Assembly: GCF_000286835.2 (NCBI RefSeq)
Contig: NZ_AJYD02000038.1
Span: 2,108,546 to 2,172,545, forward strand
Origin: Enterovibrio norvegicus FF-33
GTDB lineage: Bacteria; Pseudomonadota; Gammaproteobacteria; Enterobacterales; Vibrionaceae
DNA: 64,000 nucleotides
Direction: 5' to 3'
This document shows positions 44,740 to 54,448 of this stretch, piece by piece; position 1 is the first letter of the stretch; the number at the start of each line of letters is the position of its first letter. The translations under genes and the position numbers were made by a program. Under the pieces are notes generated by a model. The model worked only from the letters and a program-made list of their open reading frames with translations. It searched no databases and was not told the origin of the DNA.

Positions 44740-45813
44740 TTACCAGTAAACGCGTGCACCGATGGCGTACATCATTTCGCTGTCAAAACTTGTGGCTGGA
44801 GCAACTTGTAGGTCATTCTTATCATTGCTTACGCCAAGTGAAGTCGTACCGTCAACATACGCCACTTCGCTATATACACGGAAATAACTATTGAACTTAT
44901 ACACGCTACCTACGTAAAGAACGTCAGCTTCACCTTCGGTTTTATCGCTGATTTTGAAACCTTTGGTTTCGAAATCAGAGTATTCGTATGCACCATACAC
45001 GCTCGCTTTGTCATTTAGACCATAGCTAAATGCTAACGCGTAACCGGTGCGGTTCAGCTCTTCGGTACCATTGTTGCGTTCAATATCACTTGCTGAGTAC
45101 TGGGCACCAACATATAGGTCTCCGAATGTTCTTTCTACCCAAATTGAACGGTAAAGGTCTTCAAACTTCGACTCTGGATACGTTGTTTTAACTAATTTGC
45201 CCGTATCATCTCGAGATTCAACATCTTTTTGCTCTGGGTTGTTTTTCTCTGCTTTAGAAACACCCGCTGTAATGTCGAAACCAGCAACGCTTACACGACC
45301 AAACAATTCTGCAACTTCCGCATTATCGCCATCTTCTGGTAATGCGTAGCTCGCATCGACATAGAAAGAATTACCTTCATATGAATAACGAACAGAACTA
45401 TCGTGCTTACCACCCGAAACCGCGCCCTCAACAATGTGGCTACCACCGAAGAAATAAGAATTATCAACACCCCAAAGGTCATCAGCTGTCAGGTATTGCT
45501 TACCAATAGTAACCTTACCCCAATCACCGGTTGCGCCGATGTAGCTGTAACGGTTTTTGAATTCGCTCGCTACACTAAATTCCAATGCTGCTAGTACATC
45601 AAAATTATCGTTCACTTTATACAAAGCAGATACGGCTGCGCGAGAGCTACCGTCATCAAGCTTGACATCAGAGTCAGGAGATTTGGTCAGTTTTGCGCGA
45701 AGAGAGCCGCTAAATTCTGCTGAACCGTTTTCACCACTATAGATTTCTGCTGCACTGACATTGCCAGCGAAAAGTACTGCTGGGATGACTACTGCCAAAA
45801 ATTTCTTATTCAT
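44740..45813 (-). CDS. General outer-membrane porin (OmpU-like)
   Basis: A 357-residue precursor with a clear signal peptide (MNKKFLAVVIPAVLFAGNVSAAE). The mature part starts with the porin strand EIYSGENGSAEFSGSLRAKL, contains many alternating-hydrophobicity strands and a YIGATGDWGKVTIGKQY segment (loop L3 region), and ends in a final strand with C-terminal Trp (YAIGARVYW), needed for insertion by BAM. It forms trimers for uptake of small solutes. In Vibrio such porins are under ToxR or CRP control; no such site is claimed here. Monocistronic with its own terminator. Confidence 0.9.
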   Translation of the reverse strand: MNKKFLAVVIPAVLFAGNVSAAEIYSGENGSAEFSGSLRAKLTKSPDSDVKLDDGSSRAAVSALYKVNDNFDVLAALEFSVASEFKNRYSYIGATGDWGKVTIGKQYLTADDLWGVDNSYFFGGSHIVEGAVSGGKHDSSVRYSYEGNSFYVDASYALPEDGDNAEVAELFGRVSVAGFDITAGVSKAEKNNPEQKDVESRDDTGKLVKTTYPESKFEDLYRSIWVERTFGDLYVGAQYSASDIERNNGTEELNRTGYALAFSYGLNDKASVYGAYEYSDFETKGFKISDKTEGEADVLYVGSVYKFNSYFRVYSEVAYVDGTTSLGVSNDKNDLQVAPATSFDSEMMYAIGARVYW

Positions 45814-46261
45814 ATACTACGTCCTGTAATTCTTATCATCATTCCATTTGCAACGATGCTGCGAAATAAAATTAACATCCAAGAAACACAGGGATCAACG
45901 ATACATTTTCTAACAATTACAACGATTAATGAATATATTGGCTGATTTACAACCAATACAAGGTGATTAATGTAGGTGATAGATAGCGCATAAAAAGTCG
46001 CATTTATGATGCTTTTGTTGCATTAAATGGGGATTTAATTCACGCGAAGAATGACTTTATTCGGTATCAATGGGCACCTAAAACGTTCAATAAATGAACG
46101 TATTTTGTAAAAACACTCATCCGACCATTTGCGAGCCACATCTAATATTTATAACTTTATCAATGGAACTTTTTACTAAGATGCTCGAGAGCGCGCAAAT
46201 AAAACGTGCAACAGAACACTGACAACGCACAAAAATCGCTGCCATTATCGCGTAAACCGCC
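45814..46261. other. Gene-free region upstream of the porin
   Basis: 448 bases, A/T-rich, with the porin promoter and the 3' end of the activator gene. No open frame or clear hairpin with a T-run was found. Confidence 0.4.
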
Positions 46262-48151
46262 CTATTTCAGACCGAGTGAGCGCAGTCGCTTATAGATAGT
46301 GTTACGACTCACTCCAGTGAGTTGTGCTAAGCGGGTAATGTTTCCATCGGACGACGCATAAAGCGCGGGAAGGGTATCGCGCCAGCTCGCAGACTGTGCA
46401 ACCGGACTGACTACGTCATTTTCTGGCAGGGAGGAAATAGAAGGCGATTGCACATCCAAGAAAAAATCATCGGGCAAATGATGAGTCTGTATCCGCTCCC
46501 CCTGTGACAACGCCAATGCCACACGGAGGGTATTGACCAACTGACGAATATTTCCCGGCCATGGGTGCTGGGCAAATAAGTGAAATACTTCTCGGTCGAT
46601 AACCACACTTTGATCTGCTGCAAGTTCAGGTAACAACGCACTGACTAAGGGCTCTATATCTGATCGTTCGCACAATGCGGGTAAAAACAGCGTTAATCCG
46701 TTGATACGATAGTAAAGGTCATCTCTGAACCGCTTCTCAGCAACCGCCGACCTCAATGACTGATGGGTTGCGCAAATCACGCGAAAATCGACAGGGTAGC
46801 TTTCCGTACTGCCTAGCGGTGTCACCGCTTTTTCTTGCAGCACCCGCAACAATCGCGCTTGCACATGCAGTGGCATATCGCCAATTTCATCCAGCATCAA
46901 GGTGCCGCCGTCTGCTTGACGAATATAGCCCATGCTGCCTTTTGCATTGGCCCCCGTAAACGCGCCTTTTACGTAACCAAACAGTTCTGATTCCACCAGC
47001 TCAGCAGGGATCGCGGCACAGTTCACCGCCACCATTTTTTTCTTAGCGCGGTTTGACGAAGCATGTACCGCCTTCGCAAACACCTCTTTGCCTACTCCCG
47101 TTTCGCCTTGTATAACCAAAGGGATATCGCTGTTAACCACACTTAACGCTTGGCGTATTGCCTTTTGCATTTTCAGATCACCAAGGTCGAGATGTGGCAA
47201 CTGGCGATCGCTCGGCGCAATAGCCACTTTTTTTGGCATTGGCGCAGATGAGTTGGGCGAGAATGCAGGCGTCTGCGTTGAAAAGGGGGAGCGAATTGTC
47301 CGCGTCATAGGCTGCTTGATCGCGCCAAACAAACGATATTTAGACAGACCAATAAAGGAAAGAGAATGATTTTCAGGATGTGCAGAAAGCTTTAGCGCGG
47401 ATATACCCGTTACATATTCTATGCTTAATCCCGCCAAGGTCTGGCCCACTAATAGATCGGCACGTCGATTTGCAGCAACAATGTCTCCGCTTTCATTAAA
47501 CACCAACAACCCCGCCCATTGGCTCGTAAGGTTATCACTGCTGGTATTGAAAATAAGCATGTGGTGATGATGACGATAGGTTGCGATGATCAGTTGGTTC
47601 TCTACCGCCTGCGTCATTACCTTCACCATGCCGTTCACATGTGAGGTGGGCAGATACGCATCCGACGATATGTTCAACACACCCACAAGATGACGATCAC
47701 TGTTATAAATTGGCGCTGCAGACGCCGTCATATAACGGTTGGCGATCAAGTAATGTTCATCGCGTCCCACCGCAACAGCTTCACCTGTTTGCAAAGCCGT
47801 TCCGACTGCATTAGTACCATTGTATTTTTCTAGCCAGCTTGTCCCTTGGTCAAACAAATGCTTTTCCATTTGGCTAACAAAACCCGGTCTTCCCCAGCGA
47901 CTTAGCAAATTGCCATCATTGTCTGCCAGCAGCACAAGGCTGTTGCTGTTCACCAATATATTTTCGTAAAAAGGCAGGACTTGCTCCTGAGTGGTCGCAA
48001 TGAGGTCATTAGACCGATCGCGGGCATCATGCCATTGACCTTGATTCAACTGCACGATTTCAGGCGTGGCCTTTGGTGACAGCCCAAGGGACTGACATCG
48101 ACGCCAAGAGGCCTGAATAATCTCATCATGAGTGTGAGCTATATCGCTCAT
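46262..48151 (-). CDS. Sigma-54-dependent activator of the DhaR/AcoR type
   Basis: A protein of 629 residues. The N-terminal sensing half has a GAF-like domain (about 55-200; VLLADNDGNLLSRWG, GTNAVGTAL, RYMTASAAPIYNSD) and a PAS-like segment (about 205-270). The AAA+ domain (about 320-560) carries Walker A GETGVGKE, the sigma-54 contact motif GAFTGA and the Walker B stretch GGTLMLDEIGD. The end is a Fis-type helix-turn-helix (ITRLAQLTGVSRNTIYKRLRSLG). The start at 48151 has GGAAGGG upstream. DhaR and AcoR relatives respond to glycerol or acetoin metabolism, which fits the divergent glycerol-type ABC operon that has a -24/-12 promoter. Confidence 0.9.
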   Translation of the reverse strand: MSDIAHTHDEIIQASWRRCQSLGLSPKATPEIVQLNQGQWHDARDRSNDLIATTQEQVLPFYENILVNSNSLVLLADNDGNLLSRWGRPGFVSQMEKHLFDQGTSWLEKYNGTNAVGTALQTGEAVAVGRDEHYLIANRYMTASAAPIYNSDRHLVGVLNISSDAYLPTSHVNGMVKVMTQAVENQLIIATYRHHHHMLIFNTSSDNLTSQWAGLLVFNESGDIVAANRRADLLVGQTLAGLSIEYVTGISALKLSAHPENHSLSFIGLSKYRLFGAIKQPMTRTIRSPFSTQTPAFSPNSSAPMPKKVAIAPSDRQLPHLDLGDLKMQKAIRQALSVVNSDIPLVIQGETGVGKEVFAKAVHASSNRAKKKMVAVNCAAIPAELVESELFGYVKGAFTGANAKGSMGYIRQADGGTLMLDEIGDMPLHVQARLLRVLQEKAVTPLGSTESYPVDFRVICATHQSLRSAVAEKRFRDDLYYRINGLTLFLPALCERSDIEPLVSALLPELAADQSVVIDREVFHLFAQHPWPGNIRQLVNTLRVALALSQGERIQTHHLPDDFFLDVQSPSISSLPENDVVSPVAQSASWRDTLPALYASSDGNITRLAQLTGVSRNTIYKRLRSLGLK

Positions 48152-48204
48152 TGTGAATCCCTTCCATGCGCATTCGAACAGAAAATGAGCGTTAAGCATT
48201 GTTC

Positions 48205-48230
48205 ACATTTTGTTAACAGTCAACAAAATG
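48205..48230. promoter_or_regulatory. Candidate activator-binding inverted repeat upstream of the glycerol-type operon
   Basis: CATTTTGTT (48206-48214) and AACAAAATG (48222-48230) form a perfect 9-bp inverted repeat with a 7-base spacer, about 80-105 bases upstream of the -24 element, the right place for an enhancer site. The segment ACATTTTGTTAAC is repeated with one change at 48296-48308. Binding by the divergent activator is inferred. Confidence 0.55.
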
Positions 48231-48311
48231 GGTGACACTTTTTTCACACCATTACTGTTCATCCTCACATAAAATATCAACAAATCAGAAGGTTAACATT
48301 TTATTAACTAT

Positions 48312-48326
48312 TGGCACGGTTCTAGC
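48312..48326 (+). promoter_or_regulatory. Sigma-54 (-24/-12) promoter of the glycerol-type ABC operon
   Basis: TGGCACGGTTCTAGC has GG at -24 and GC at -12 with exact 10-base spacing, matching TGGCAC-N5-TTGC in all but one position. It lies about 93 bases before the first gene and next to a sigma-54 activator gene. Confidence 0.8.
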
Positions 48327-48418
48327 GTATGTCATTCGGAATGTGATGACGATGCGCGTTTTCGCCAAACGTATTGTTGCACCGCTGCATCGACCCCAAC
48401 ACTTATCAGGGAGCCTTC

Positions 48419-49498
48419 ATGTCACTTGAATTGAAAAATGTCACAAGGGTAAGTAACAACGAAGTGTGGCTAGACAACATAGACCTTCGTATTGAGCCCG
48501 GTTCTTTCAACGTATTACTTGGTCGAACATTGGCAGGGAAAACCAGCCTAATGCGGCTGATGGCAGGGCTCGATAAGCCTTCCTCTGGAACGGTCTTGTT
48601 CAATGGGCAAGATGTCACTGGCGTGCCAGTTCGCGAACGAAACGTGTCCATGGTGTATCAGCAGTTTATCAACTACCCCAACATGACGGTGTATGAAAAC
48701 ATCGCTTCACCACTGCGATTAGAAAAACACCCTAAGCACATCATCAAAGAGCGCGTGCAGGAAATAGCTGAAATGCTGCACATTGAATCTTTTCTGAATC
48801 GGCTTCCTCTTGAATTGTCAGGTGGGCAACAACAGCGCACTGCCATGGCAAGAGCGCTAGTGAAAAATGCCGATTTGATTTTGTTCGATGAACCCTTGGT
48901 GAACCTTGATTACAAACTGCGCGAAGAGCTCAGACAGGAGATGCGCGAACTGTTTGCCGAACGCAACACGATCGCAGTGTATGCCACCACCGAACCGAAT
49001 GAAGCCTTGGCGCTGGGTGGCAACATATTGCTCATGCATGAAGGTCAAGTGATCCAATCTGGCCCCACGGCAGAGGTGTACCACCACCCCGCGTCTGTCA
49101 CCAGTGCCGAACTTTTTGGTGAGCCGCCAATTAACCTTATTCGTGGTAGCGTCGGCGAAGGCAATGTCTCTTTTGACGAACATATCCATTTCCCGCTCAA
49201 CACGAATCTCGGCGAGTTAGAAGACGGTCAATACCAATTCGGTATTCGACCAAACCATCTCAGTCTGGTCCCCCACAACGATGACGATCTTGAACTTTCC
49301 GTCGACGTTGAGCTAGCAGAGATCAGTGGCAGCGAAACGTTCCTTCACGTACGCAATCGTGACATCAACATGGTGCTGCACCTACCTGGTGTTCACGACT
49401 ACGCCGTAGACGCAAAAATCAGCATCTATGTGCCCACGCATAAGCTCTATGTTTTTGATCAGTCAGAGCAGCTCATTCAATCTGCGCGCCGTTTGTGA
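48419..49498 (+). CDS. glpS: ABC transporter ATPase 1, glycerol-type (GlpS-like)
   Basis: A 359-residue ATPase of the CUT1/MalK class: unusual but valid Walker A (GRTLAGKTS), Q loop (VYQQF), signature LSGGQQQR, Walker B LILFDEPL, with the switch His replaced (YATTEPNEAL), and a C-terminal TOBE regulatory part (about 260-350). The pair of different ATPases, DUF2160 gene and large binding protein is the layout of the rhizobial glycerol importer GlpSTPQ(U)V, so symbols follow that usage, not the E. coli glpT/glpQ. ATG at 48419 has GGGAG ahead of it. First gene after the sigma-54 promoter. Confidence 0.8.
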   Translation: MSLELKNVTRVSNNEVWLDNIDLRIEPGSFNVLLGRTLAGKTSLMRLMAGLDKPSSGTVLFNGQDVTGVPVRERNVSMVYQQFINYPNMTVYENIASPLRLEKHPKHIIKERVQEIAEMLHIESFLNRLPLELSGGQQQRTAMARALVKNADLILFDEPLVNLDYKLREELRQEMRELFAERNTIAVYATTEPNEALALGGNILLMHEGQVIQSGPTAEVYHHPASVTSAELFGEPPINLIRGSVGEGNVSFDEHIHFPLNTNLGELEDGQYQFGIRPNHLSLVPHNDDDLELSVDVELAEISGSETFLHVRNRDINMVLHLPGVHDYAVDAKISIYVPTHKLYVFDQSEQLIQSARRL

Positions 49499-49508
49499 GG
49501 AAATAAGC

Positions 49509-50645
49509 ATGGCAGAAATTATTCTCGATTCACTGGCGCATTCTTACTCGCCCTCACCACAGGGACGAAGCGACTACGCCATCAGAAAAATGACACACAC
49601 TTGGCGCAACGGTGGAGCCTATGCCCTGCTGGGCCCATCAGGCTGCGGTAAAAGCACCATGCTGAATATCATTTCCGGCTTGCTAACGCCTTCTGAAGGC
49701 AAAGTCGTGTTCGATAATCAAGATGTCAGCCAACTTGCGCCGCAAGAAAGAAACATCGCGCAGGTTTTCCAGTTTCCTGTGGTGTACGACACCATGACGG
49801 TATACGACAACCTCGCCTTTCCACTTCGCAACATGAAAACCCCTGAAGCGAAAGTCCGGTCGCGAGTCAGTGAGGTCGCAGAACTTCTCGAACTCACGTC
49901 CGTGCTGGACAAACGGGCCAGCAACCTTACCGCGGATGAAAAACAAAAAGTCTCCATGGGACGCGGGTTAGTGCGTGAAGATGTCTCGGCGATTTTGTTT
50001 GATGAACCCCTGACGGTGATCGACCCACATCTGAAATGGAAACTTCGCCGCAAGCTCCGTCAAATTCACGAACAGTTTCACATCACCATGATTTACGTGA
50101 CGCACGATCAGCTAGAAGCCGCCACTTTCGCAGAAGAAATTGCCGTGATGTATGACGGTACCATCGTGCAATTTGGTACGCCTCGCGAGTTGTTTGAATC
50201 CCCCAATCATACCTTTGTCGGCTTTTTTATCGGCAGTCCCGGCATGAATCTTCTCACCGTGCAAAGAACCGATGATGGCAATGTCAGTTTTGAAGACATT
50301 GCGCTTCCGCTGACCCCTGAACAGCGCGAGGTATTAGCCGCGACAGAAAGCGACAACATCAAAGTCGGCATACGACCCGAATTTGTTCATCTGTGGCAGG
50401 AAAAGCGCGATCACGCGTGGCAAGTGCCCGTGCAATACATCGAAGATCTTGGGACATACAAAATCGTGACCGTTCGGTTTGGTAGCCAAACGTTAAAGCT
50501 GCGTATCGCAGAAGAAGCACCCGAGCCAAAAGACCACGCCTACATCAGTTTTCCCGCGCAATGGTTAAAACTGTATGTGGATGAATACCTGACCGGTGAA
50601 CCGCAACACACCGCACTGGAAACGGGAGATCAGGATGCAGACTAA
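49509..50645 (+). CDS. glpT: ABC transporter ATPase 2, glycerol-type (GlpT-like)
   Basis: A 378-residue ATPase. Walker A is standard (GPSGCGKST), Walker B is ILFDEPL and the switch His is present (YVTHDQLEA), but the signature is degenerate (LTADEKQK in place of LSGGQ). With GlpS it would form a heterodimer with one normal and one altered ATP site. A TOBE-like C-terminal domain follows. ATG at 49509 has GAGGAA before it. It overlaps the next gene by 11 bases. Confidence 0.8.
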   Translation: MAEIILDSLAHSYSPSPQGRSDYAIRKMTHTWRNGGAYALLGPSGCGKSTMLNIISGLLTPSEGKVVFDNQDVSQLAPQERNIAQVFQFPVVYDTMTVYDNLAFPLRNMKTPEAKVRSRVSEVAELLELTSVLDKRASNLTADEKQKVSMGRGLVREDVSAILFDEPLTVIDPHLKWKLRRKLRQIHEQFHITMIYVTHDQLEAATFAEEIAVMYDGTIVQFGTPRELFESPNHTFVGFFIGSPGMNLLTVQRTDDGNVSFEDIALPLTPEQREVLAATESDNIKVGIRPEFVHLWQEKRDHAWQVPVQYIEDLGTYKIVTVRFGSQTLKLRIAEEAPEPKDHAYISFPAQWLKLYVDEYLTGEPQHTALETGDQDAD

Positions 50646-51504
50646 AACTGAAAACAATCGCGCATGGTTGCTGGTGATGCCCGTGTTCCTGCTGGTTGCC
50701 TTCTCCGCCATCATTCCGCTGATGACGGTGGTGAACTACTCGATTCAGGACATTTTCGACCAAAACACCCGCTATTTTGTCGGCACCGAATGGTATCGCG
50801 AAATTCTTAATGACCCCCGCCTCCACGATTCGTTAGTACGCCAGTTTATCTACTCCTTCTGCGTATTGGCGATAGAAATCCCACTGGGTATCGCCGTGGC
50901 GTTGACCATGCCAGCAAAAGGCTTAAAAGCCTCCATTGTGTTGATTGTGCTGGCTGTACCGCTGCTGATCCCTTGGAACGTGGTAGGGACAATTTGGCAG
51001 ATTTTCGGGCGTGCCGACATTGGCTTACTGGGCTGGTTTCTCAACAACATTGGTGTCAGTTACAACTATGCGTCCGATCCCGTTGATGCGTGGATCACTG
51101 TGCTCGTCATGGACGTGTGGCACTGGACCTCACTGGTCGCACTTTTATGTTACTCAGGCTTACGCGCTATTCCCGATGTGTATTACCAAGCGGCGAAAAT
51201 CGACCGCGCATCTAACTGGGCAGTGTTCCGATATATCCAGTTACCCAAGCTTAAAAGCGTGCTGTTGCTCGGCGTCCTGCTGCGTTTTATGGACAGCTTT
51301 ATGATCTACACCGAGCCGTTTGTGCTTACGGGCGGGGGCCCCGGAAACTCCACCACCTTCTTGTCACAAGCACTCACAAAAATGGCAGTCGGTCAGTTTG
51401 ATATCGGCCCCGCAGCCGCTTTCTCCATTATCTACTTTTTGATCATTTTGCTGGTTTGTTGGGTGTTCTACACCGCCATGACCCGCATGGACGCGAGGAA
51501 CTAA
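50635..51504 (+). CDS. glpP: ABC transporter permease 1, glycerol-type (GlpP-like)
   Basis: A 289-residue inner-membrane protein with six hydrophobic segments and the permease EAA loop (YYQAAKIDRASNWAVFRYIQLPKL) that contacts the ATPase. It resembles the MalF/UgpA class. It starts inside the end of the second ATPase gene at ATG 50635, preceded by GGGAG. Part of the sigma-54-dependent operon. Confidence 0.85.
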   Translation: MQTKTENNRAWLLVMPVFLLVAFSAIIPLMTVVNYSIQDIFDQNTRYFVGTEWYREILNDPRLHDSLVRQFIYSFCVLAIEIPLGIAVALTMPAKGLKASIVLIVLAVPLLIPWNVVGTIWQIFGRADIGLLGWFLNNIGVSYNYASDPVDAWITVLVMDVWHWTSLVALLCYSGLRAIPDVYYQAAKIDRASNWAVFRYIQLPKLKSVLLLGVLLRFMDSFMIYTEPFVLTGGGPGNSTTFLSQALTKMAVGQFDIGPAAAFSIIYFLIILLVCWVFYTAMTRMDARN

Positions 51505-51507
51505 GCC

Positions 51508-52305
51508 ATGACAAAAAAATCGATTGGCCTATCTGCCTACATCCTCTTTTTGATGCTACCGATTTATTGGTTGCTAATGATGTCGTTCAAAACTAATGAG
51601 GAAATATTGGGTGGCCTCACCTTCTGGCCACATTCTTTTACCTTGGATAACTACATCGTTATCTTCTCTGATCCGAGTTGGTATAACGGTTACCTGAATT
51701 CACTGACTTACGTCACCATCAATACCTTGTTGTCGCTTTCCGTCGCTTTGCCTGCCGCTTACGCATTTTCACGCTATCGGTTCATTGGCGACAAGCACCT
51801 GTTCTTTTGGTTGCTCACCAACCGTATGGCGCCTCCTGCTGTGTTTCTGTTGCCATTTTTCCAGCTCTATAGCTCTGTCGGCCTCTTTGATACCCACATT
51901 GCTGTCGCCCTCGCGCACTGCTTGTTCAACGTGCCATTGGCGGTATGGATATTGGAGGGCTTTATGTCCGGCGTACCGAAAGAAATCGACGAAACCGCAC
52001 ACATTGATGGTTATAGCTTTCCCCGCTTCTTTGTTCGGATTTTTCTTCCCATGATCCGCTCGGGTATCGGCGTCACCGCATTCTTCTGCTTTATGTTTAG
52101 TTGGGTGGAACTGCTCTTGGCACGAACGCTCACGTCAGTCAACGCCAAACCCATCGTTGCCACCATGACCCGTACCGTGAGTGCGTCTGGTATCGATTGG
52201 GGCGTGCTGGCAGCCGCGGGCGTGTTAACCATTGTTCCCGGACTATTGGTGATTTGGTTTGTTCGAAACCATGTCGCGAAAGGTTTTGCATTAGGACGTG
52301 TGTAA
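51508..52305 (+). CDS. glpQ: ABC transporter permease 2, glycerol-type (GlpQ-like)
   Basis: A 265-residue permease of the MalG class with six membrane segments and an EAA-type loop (EIDETAHIDGYSFPRFFVRIFLP). It starts three bases after permease 1. The name follows the rhizobial operon and is unrelated to the E. coli phosphodiesterase GlpQ. Confidence 0.85.
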   Translation: MTKKSIGLSAYILFLMLPIYWLLMMSFKTNEEILGGLTFWPHSFTLDNYIVIFSDPSWYNGYLNSLTYVTINTLLSLSVALPAAYAFSRYRFIGDKHLFFWLLTNRMAPPAVFLLPFFQLYSSVGLFDTHIAVALAHCLFNVPLAVWILEGFMSGVPKEIDETAHIDGYSFPRFFVRIFLPMIRSGIGVTAFFCFMFSWVELLLARTLTSVNAKPIVATMTRTVSASGIDWGVLAAAGVLTIVPGLLVIWFVRNHVAKGFALGRV

Positions 52306-52344
52306 TACCAATCGGCGTAAGTAATTGGTTTAAGGAGAAATACG

Positions 52345-52617
52345 ATGAGTTGGATGGCCTGGACACTCCCAAGCACACTGTTTTTTATCACTATTGGCTG
52401 CATGTTGACAGCAATGACCGTACTCGAAGTACTTCGGCCTTGTGTAGAAAGGAAAGGATTTTTGCCTATCAGCACAACCCGAGGTGATCGATTATTTATA
52501 GGCCTGCTTAGCAGCGCTTATATCCACCTTTTCTTCATCGGAATGACAGATCTGCCCATCTGGTATCCCTTCGGGATGTCAATCGTGTGGTTAGTGGCCG
52601 TTATTCGCTGGGGTTAG
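52345..52617 (+). CDS. DUF2160 small membrane protein of the transporter operon
   Basis: A 90-residue protein with two or three hydrophobic segments (TLFFITIGCMLTAMTVLEV, FIGLLSSAYIHLFFIG, MSIVWLVAVIRW). DUF2160 genes are found almost only between permeases and binding protein in glycerol-type ABC operons (GlpU position), as here. Its biochemical role is unknown; an accessory of the permease is likely. An AAGGAGAAA ribosome site precedes ATG. Confidence 0.82.
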   Translation: MSWMAWTLPSTLFFITIGCMLTAMTVLEVLRPCVERKGFLPISTTRGDRLFIGLLSSAYIHLFFIGMTDLPIWYPFGMSIVWLVAVIRWG

Positions 52618-52642
52618 GGAAAAACGACAAAGGAGCGAAACT

Positions 52643-54376
52643 ATGAAGCAATTGTCTGCTGTACCCAAGTGGACCCCTCTCGGGTTCATGATCGGGCTGT
52701 TACTGGCACCGGCGGCACTCGCCGACCAGTACAGCGATGCGGCAACGAAGTGGGTCGATGATGAATTTACCCCTTCAACGCTTAACAAAGATGAACAGCT
52801 GAAGGAAATGGCGTGGTTCACTAACGCTGCCAAACCTTTCCGCGGTATGGAAATCAAGGTCGTATCCGAAACCATCACCACCCATGAATATGAATCAAAA
52901 GTGCTGGCAAAGGCTTTCGAGCAAATCACGGGCATTAAGGTCACGCACGATCTTATCCAAGAAGGTGATGTGGTAGAAAAGCTACAAACTGAAATGCAGT
53001 CAAACCGGAGTATCTATGATGCCTACATCAATGATTCTGACTTGATTGGTACTCACTTCCGTTACGGTAAAGTGTTCCCAATCAGTGACTACATGGAAAG
53101 TGAAGGCAAAGATGTCACGCTGCCAACGCTGGACCTTAATGACTTCATCGGCCTCAGTTTTACCACTGGCCCAGACGGAAAACTTTACCAACTGCCTGAT
53201 CAGCAGTTTGCCAACCTTTACTGGTTCCGCGCCGATTGGTTTGCTCGTGCTGATCTCAAAGCCAAGTTCAAAGAAATATACGGCTATGAGTTAGGTGTGC
53301 CCGTCAACTGGTCAGCCTATGAAGACATCGCTGAGTTCTTTACCGTTCATGTTAAAGACATCGATGGTGAACGCGTTTACGGCCATATGGATTACGGTAA
53401 GAAAGACCCATCACTTGGCTGGCGCTTCACCGATGCATGGTTCTCCATGGCAGGTGCAGGTGACAAAGGCATTCCAAACGGGATCCCTGTCGATGAGTGG
53501 GGCATCCGTGTCGATGGTTGCTCGCCAGTCGGTTCAAGCGTTGAACGTGGCGGTGCCACAAACGGCCCAGCTGCCGTGTTTGCGACCACCAAATACGTGG
53601 ATTGGCTGCAAAAATATGCGCCACCAGAAGCACAAGGCATGACCTTCTCTGAAGCGGGACCTGTGCCAGCGCAAGGGTCCATTGCACAGCAAATCTTCTG
53701 GTACACCGCATTTACGGCAGACATGACCAAGCCAGGTTTGGCCGTCGTTAATCCTGACGGCACCCCGAAATGGCGCATGGCACCATCGCCACGCGGCCCT
53801 TACTGGGAAGAAGGCATGAAGCTTGGCTACCAAGACACAGGTTCATGGACACTGATGAAGTCCACCGAGCCTAAGCGTCGTATGGCAGCATGGTTGTATG
53901 CACAGTTCACGGTTGCCAAAACCGTGTCACTGAAGAAAACACTGGTCGGTTTAACGCCAATTCGTGAGTCTGACATTAACTCTCAGGCAATGACAGACGT
54001 TGCACCTACTCTTGGCGGTCTGGTGGAATTCTACCGCAGCCCAGCGCGTGTGCAGTGGACACCGACCGGTACCAATGTGCCTGATTATCCAAAACTGGCA
54101 CAGCTTTGGTGGCAATACATTGCTGAAGCAGCAAACGGTGAGAAAACACCACAAGAAGCGTTAAACGGACTGGCAGCGGCACAAGACAAAGTATTGCAAC
54201 GTCTTGAGCGTGCCAACGTGCAAGGCGAGTGTGGTCCTAAGCTGAACAAACCGCGTGATGCTGAATACTGGCTAAACCTGCCAGGTGCACCGAAAGCGAA
54301 ACTGCAGAACGAAAAACCAAAAGGGCAAACCATCAATTACGATGCGCTGCTTGAAGAGTGGAAATCGGCACTTTAA
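52643..54376 (+). CDS. glpV: Periplasmic solute-binding protein, glycerol-type (GlpV-like)
   Basis: A large binding protein (577 residues) with a signal peptide (MIGLLLAPAALADQY). The two-lobed fold of family 1 binding proteins is suggested by FEQITGIKVTHDLIQEGDVVEKLQTEMQS and GSWTLMKSTEPKRRMAAWLYAQF. The unusually large size and LPDQQFANLYWFR segment fit the glycerol-type family. Last gene of the operon, with a strong terminator behind it. Confidence 0.85.
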   Translation: MKQLSAVPKWTPLGFMIGLLLAPAALADQYSDAATKWVDDEFTPSTLNKDEQLKEMAWFTNAAKPFRGMEIKVVSETITTHEYESKVLAKAFEQITGIKVTHDLIQEGDVVEKLQTEMQSNRSIYDAYINDSDLIGTHFRYGKVFPISDYMESEGKDVTLPTLDLNDFIGLSFTTGPDGKLYQLPDQQFANLYWFRADWFARADLKAKFKEIYGYELGVPVNWSAYEDIAEFFTVHVKDIDGERVYGHMDYGKKDPSLGWRFTDAWFSMAGAGDKGIPNGIPVDEWGIRVDGCSPVGSSVERGGATNGPAAVFATTKYVDWLQKYAPPEAQGMTFSEAGPVPAQGSIAQQIFWYTAFTADMTKPGLAVVNPDGTPKWRMAPSPRGPYWEEGMKLGYQDTGSWTLMKSTEPKRRMAAWLYAQFTVAKTVSLKKTLVGLTPIRESDINSQAMTDVAPTLGGLVEFYRSPARVQWTPTGTNVPDYPKLAQLWWQYIAEAANGEKTPQEALNGLAAAQDKVLQRLERANVQGECGPKLNKPRDAEYWLNLPGAPKAKLQNEKPKGQTINYDALLEEWKSAL

Positions 54377-54448
54377 TGACATGACGGCCACTTCCTATTC
54401 ATACCGGAAGGGGTAACCCAGCGTTTCTCGTTGGGACGACATGACGCA

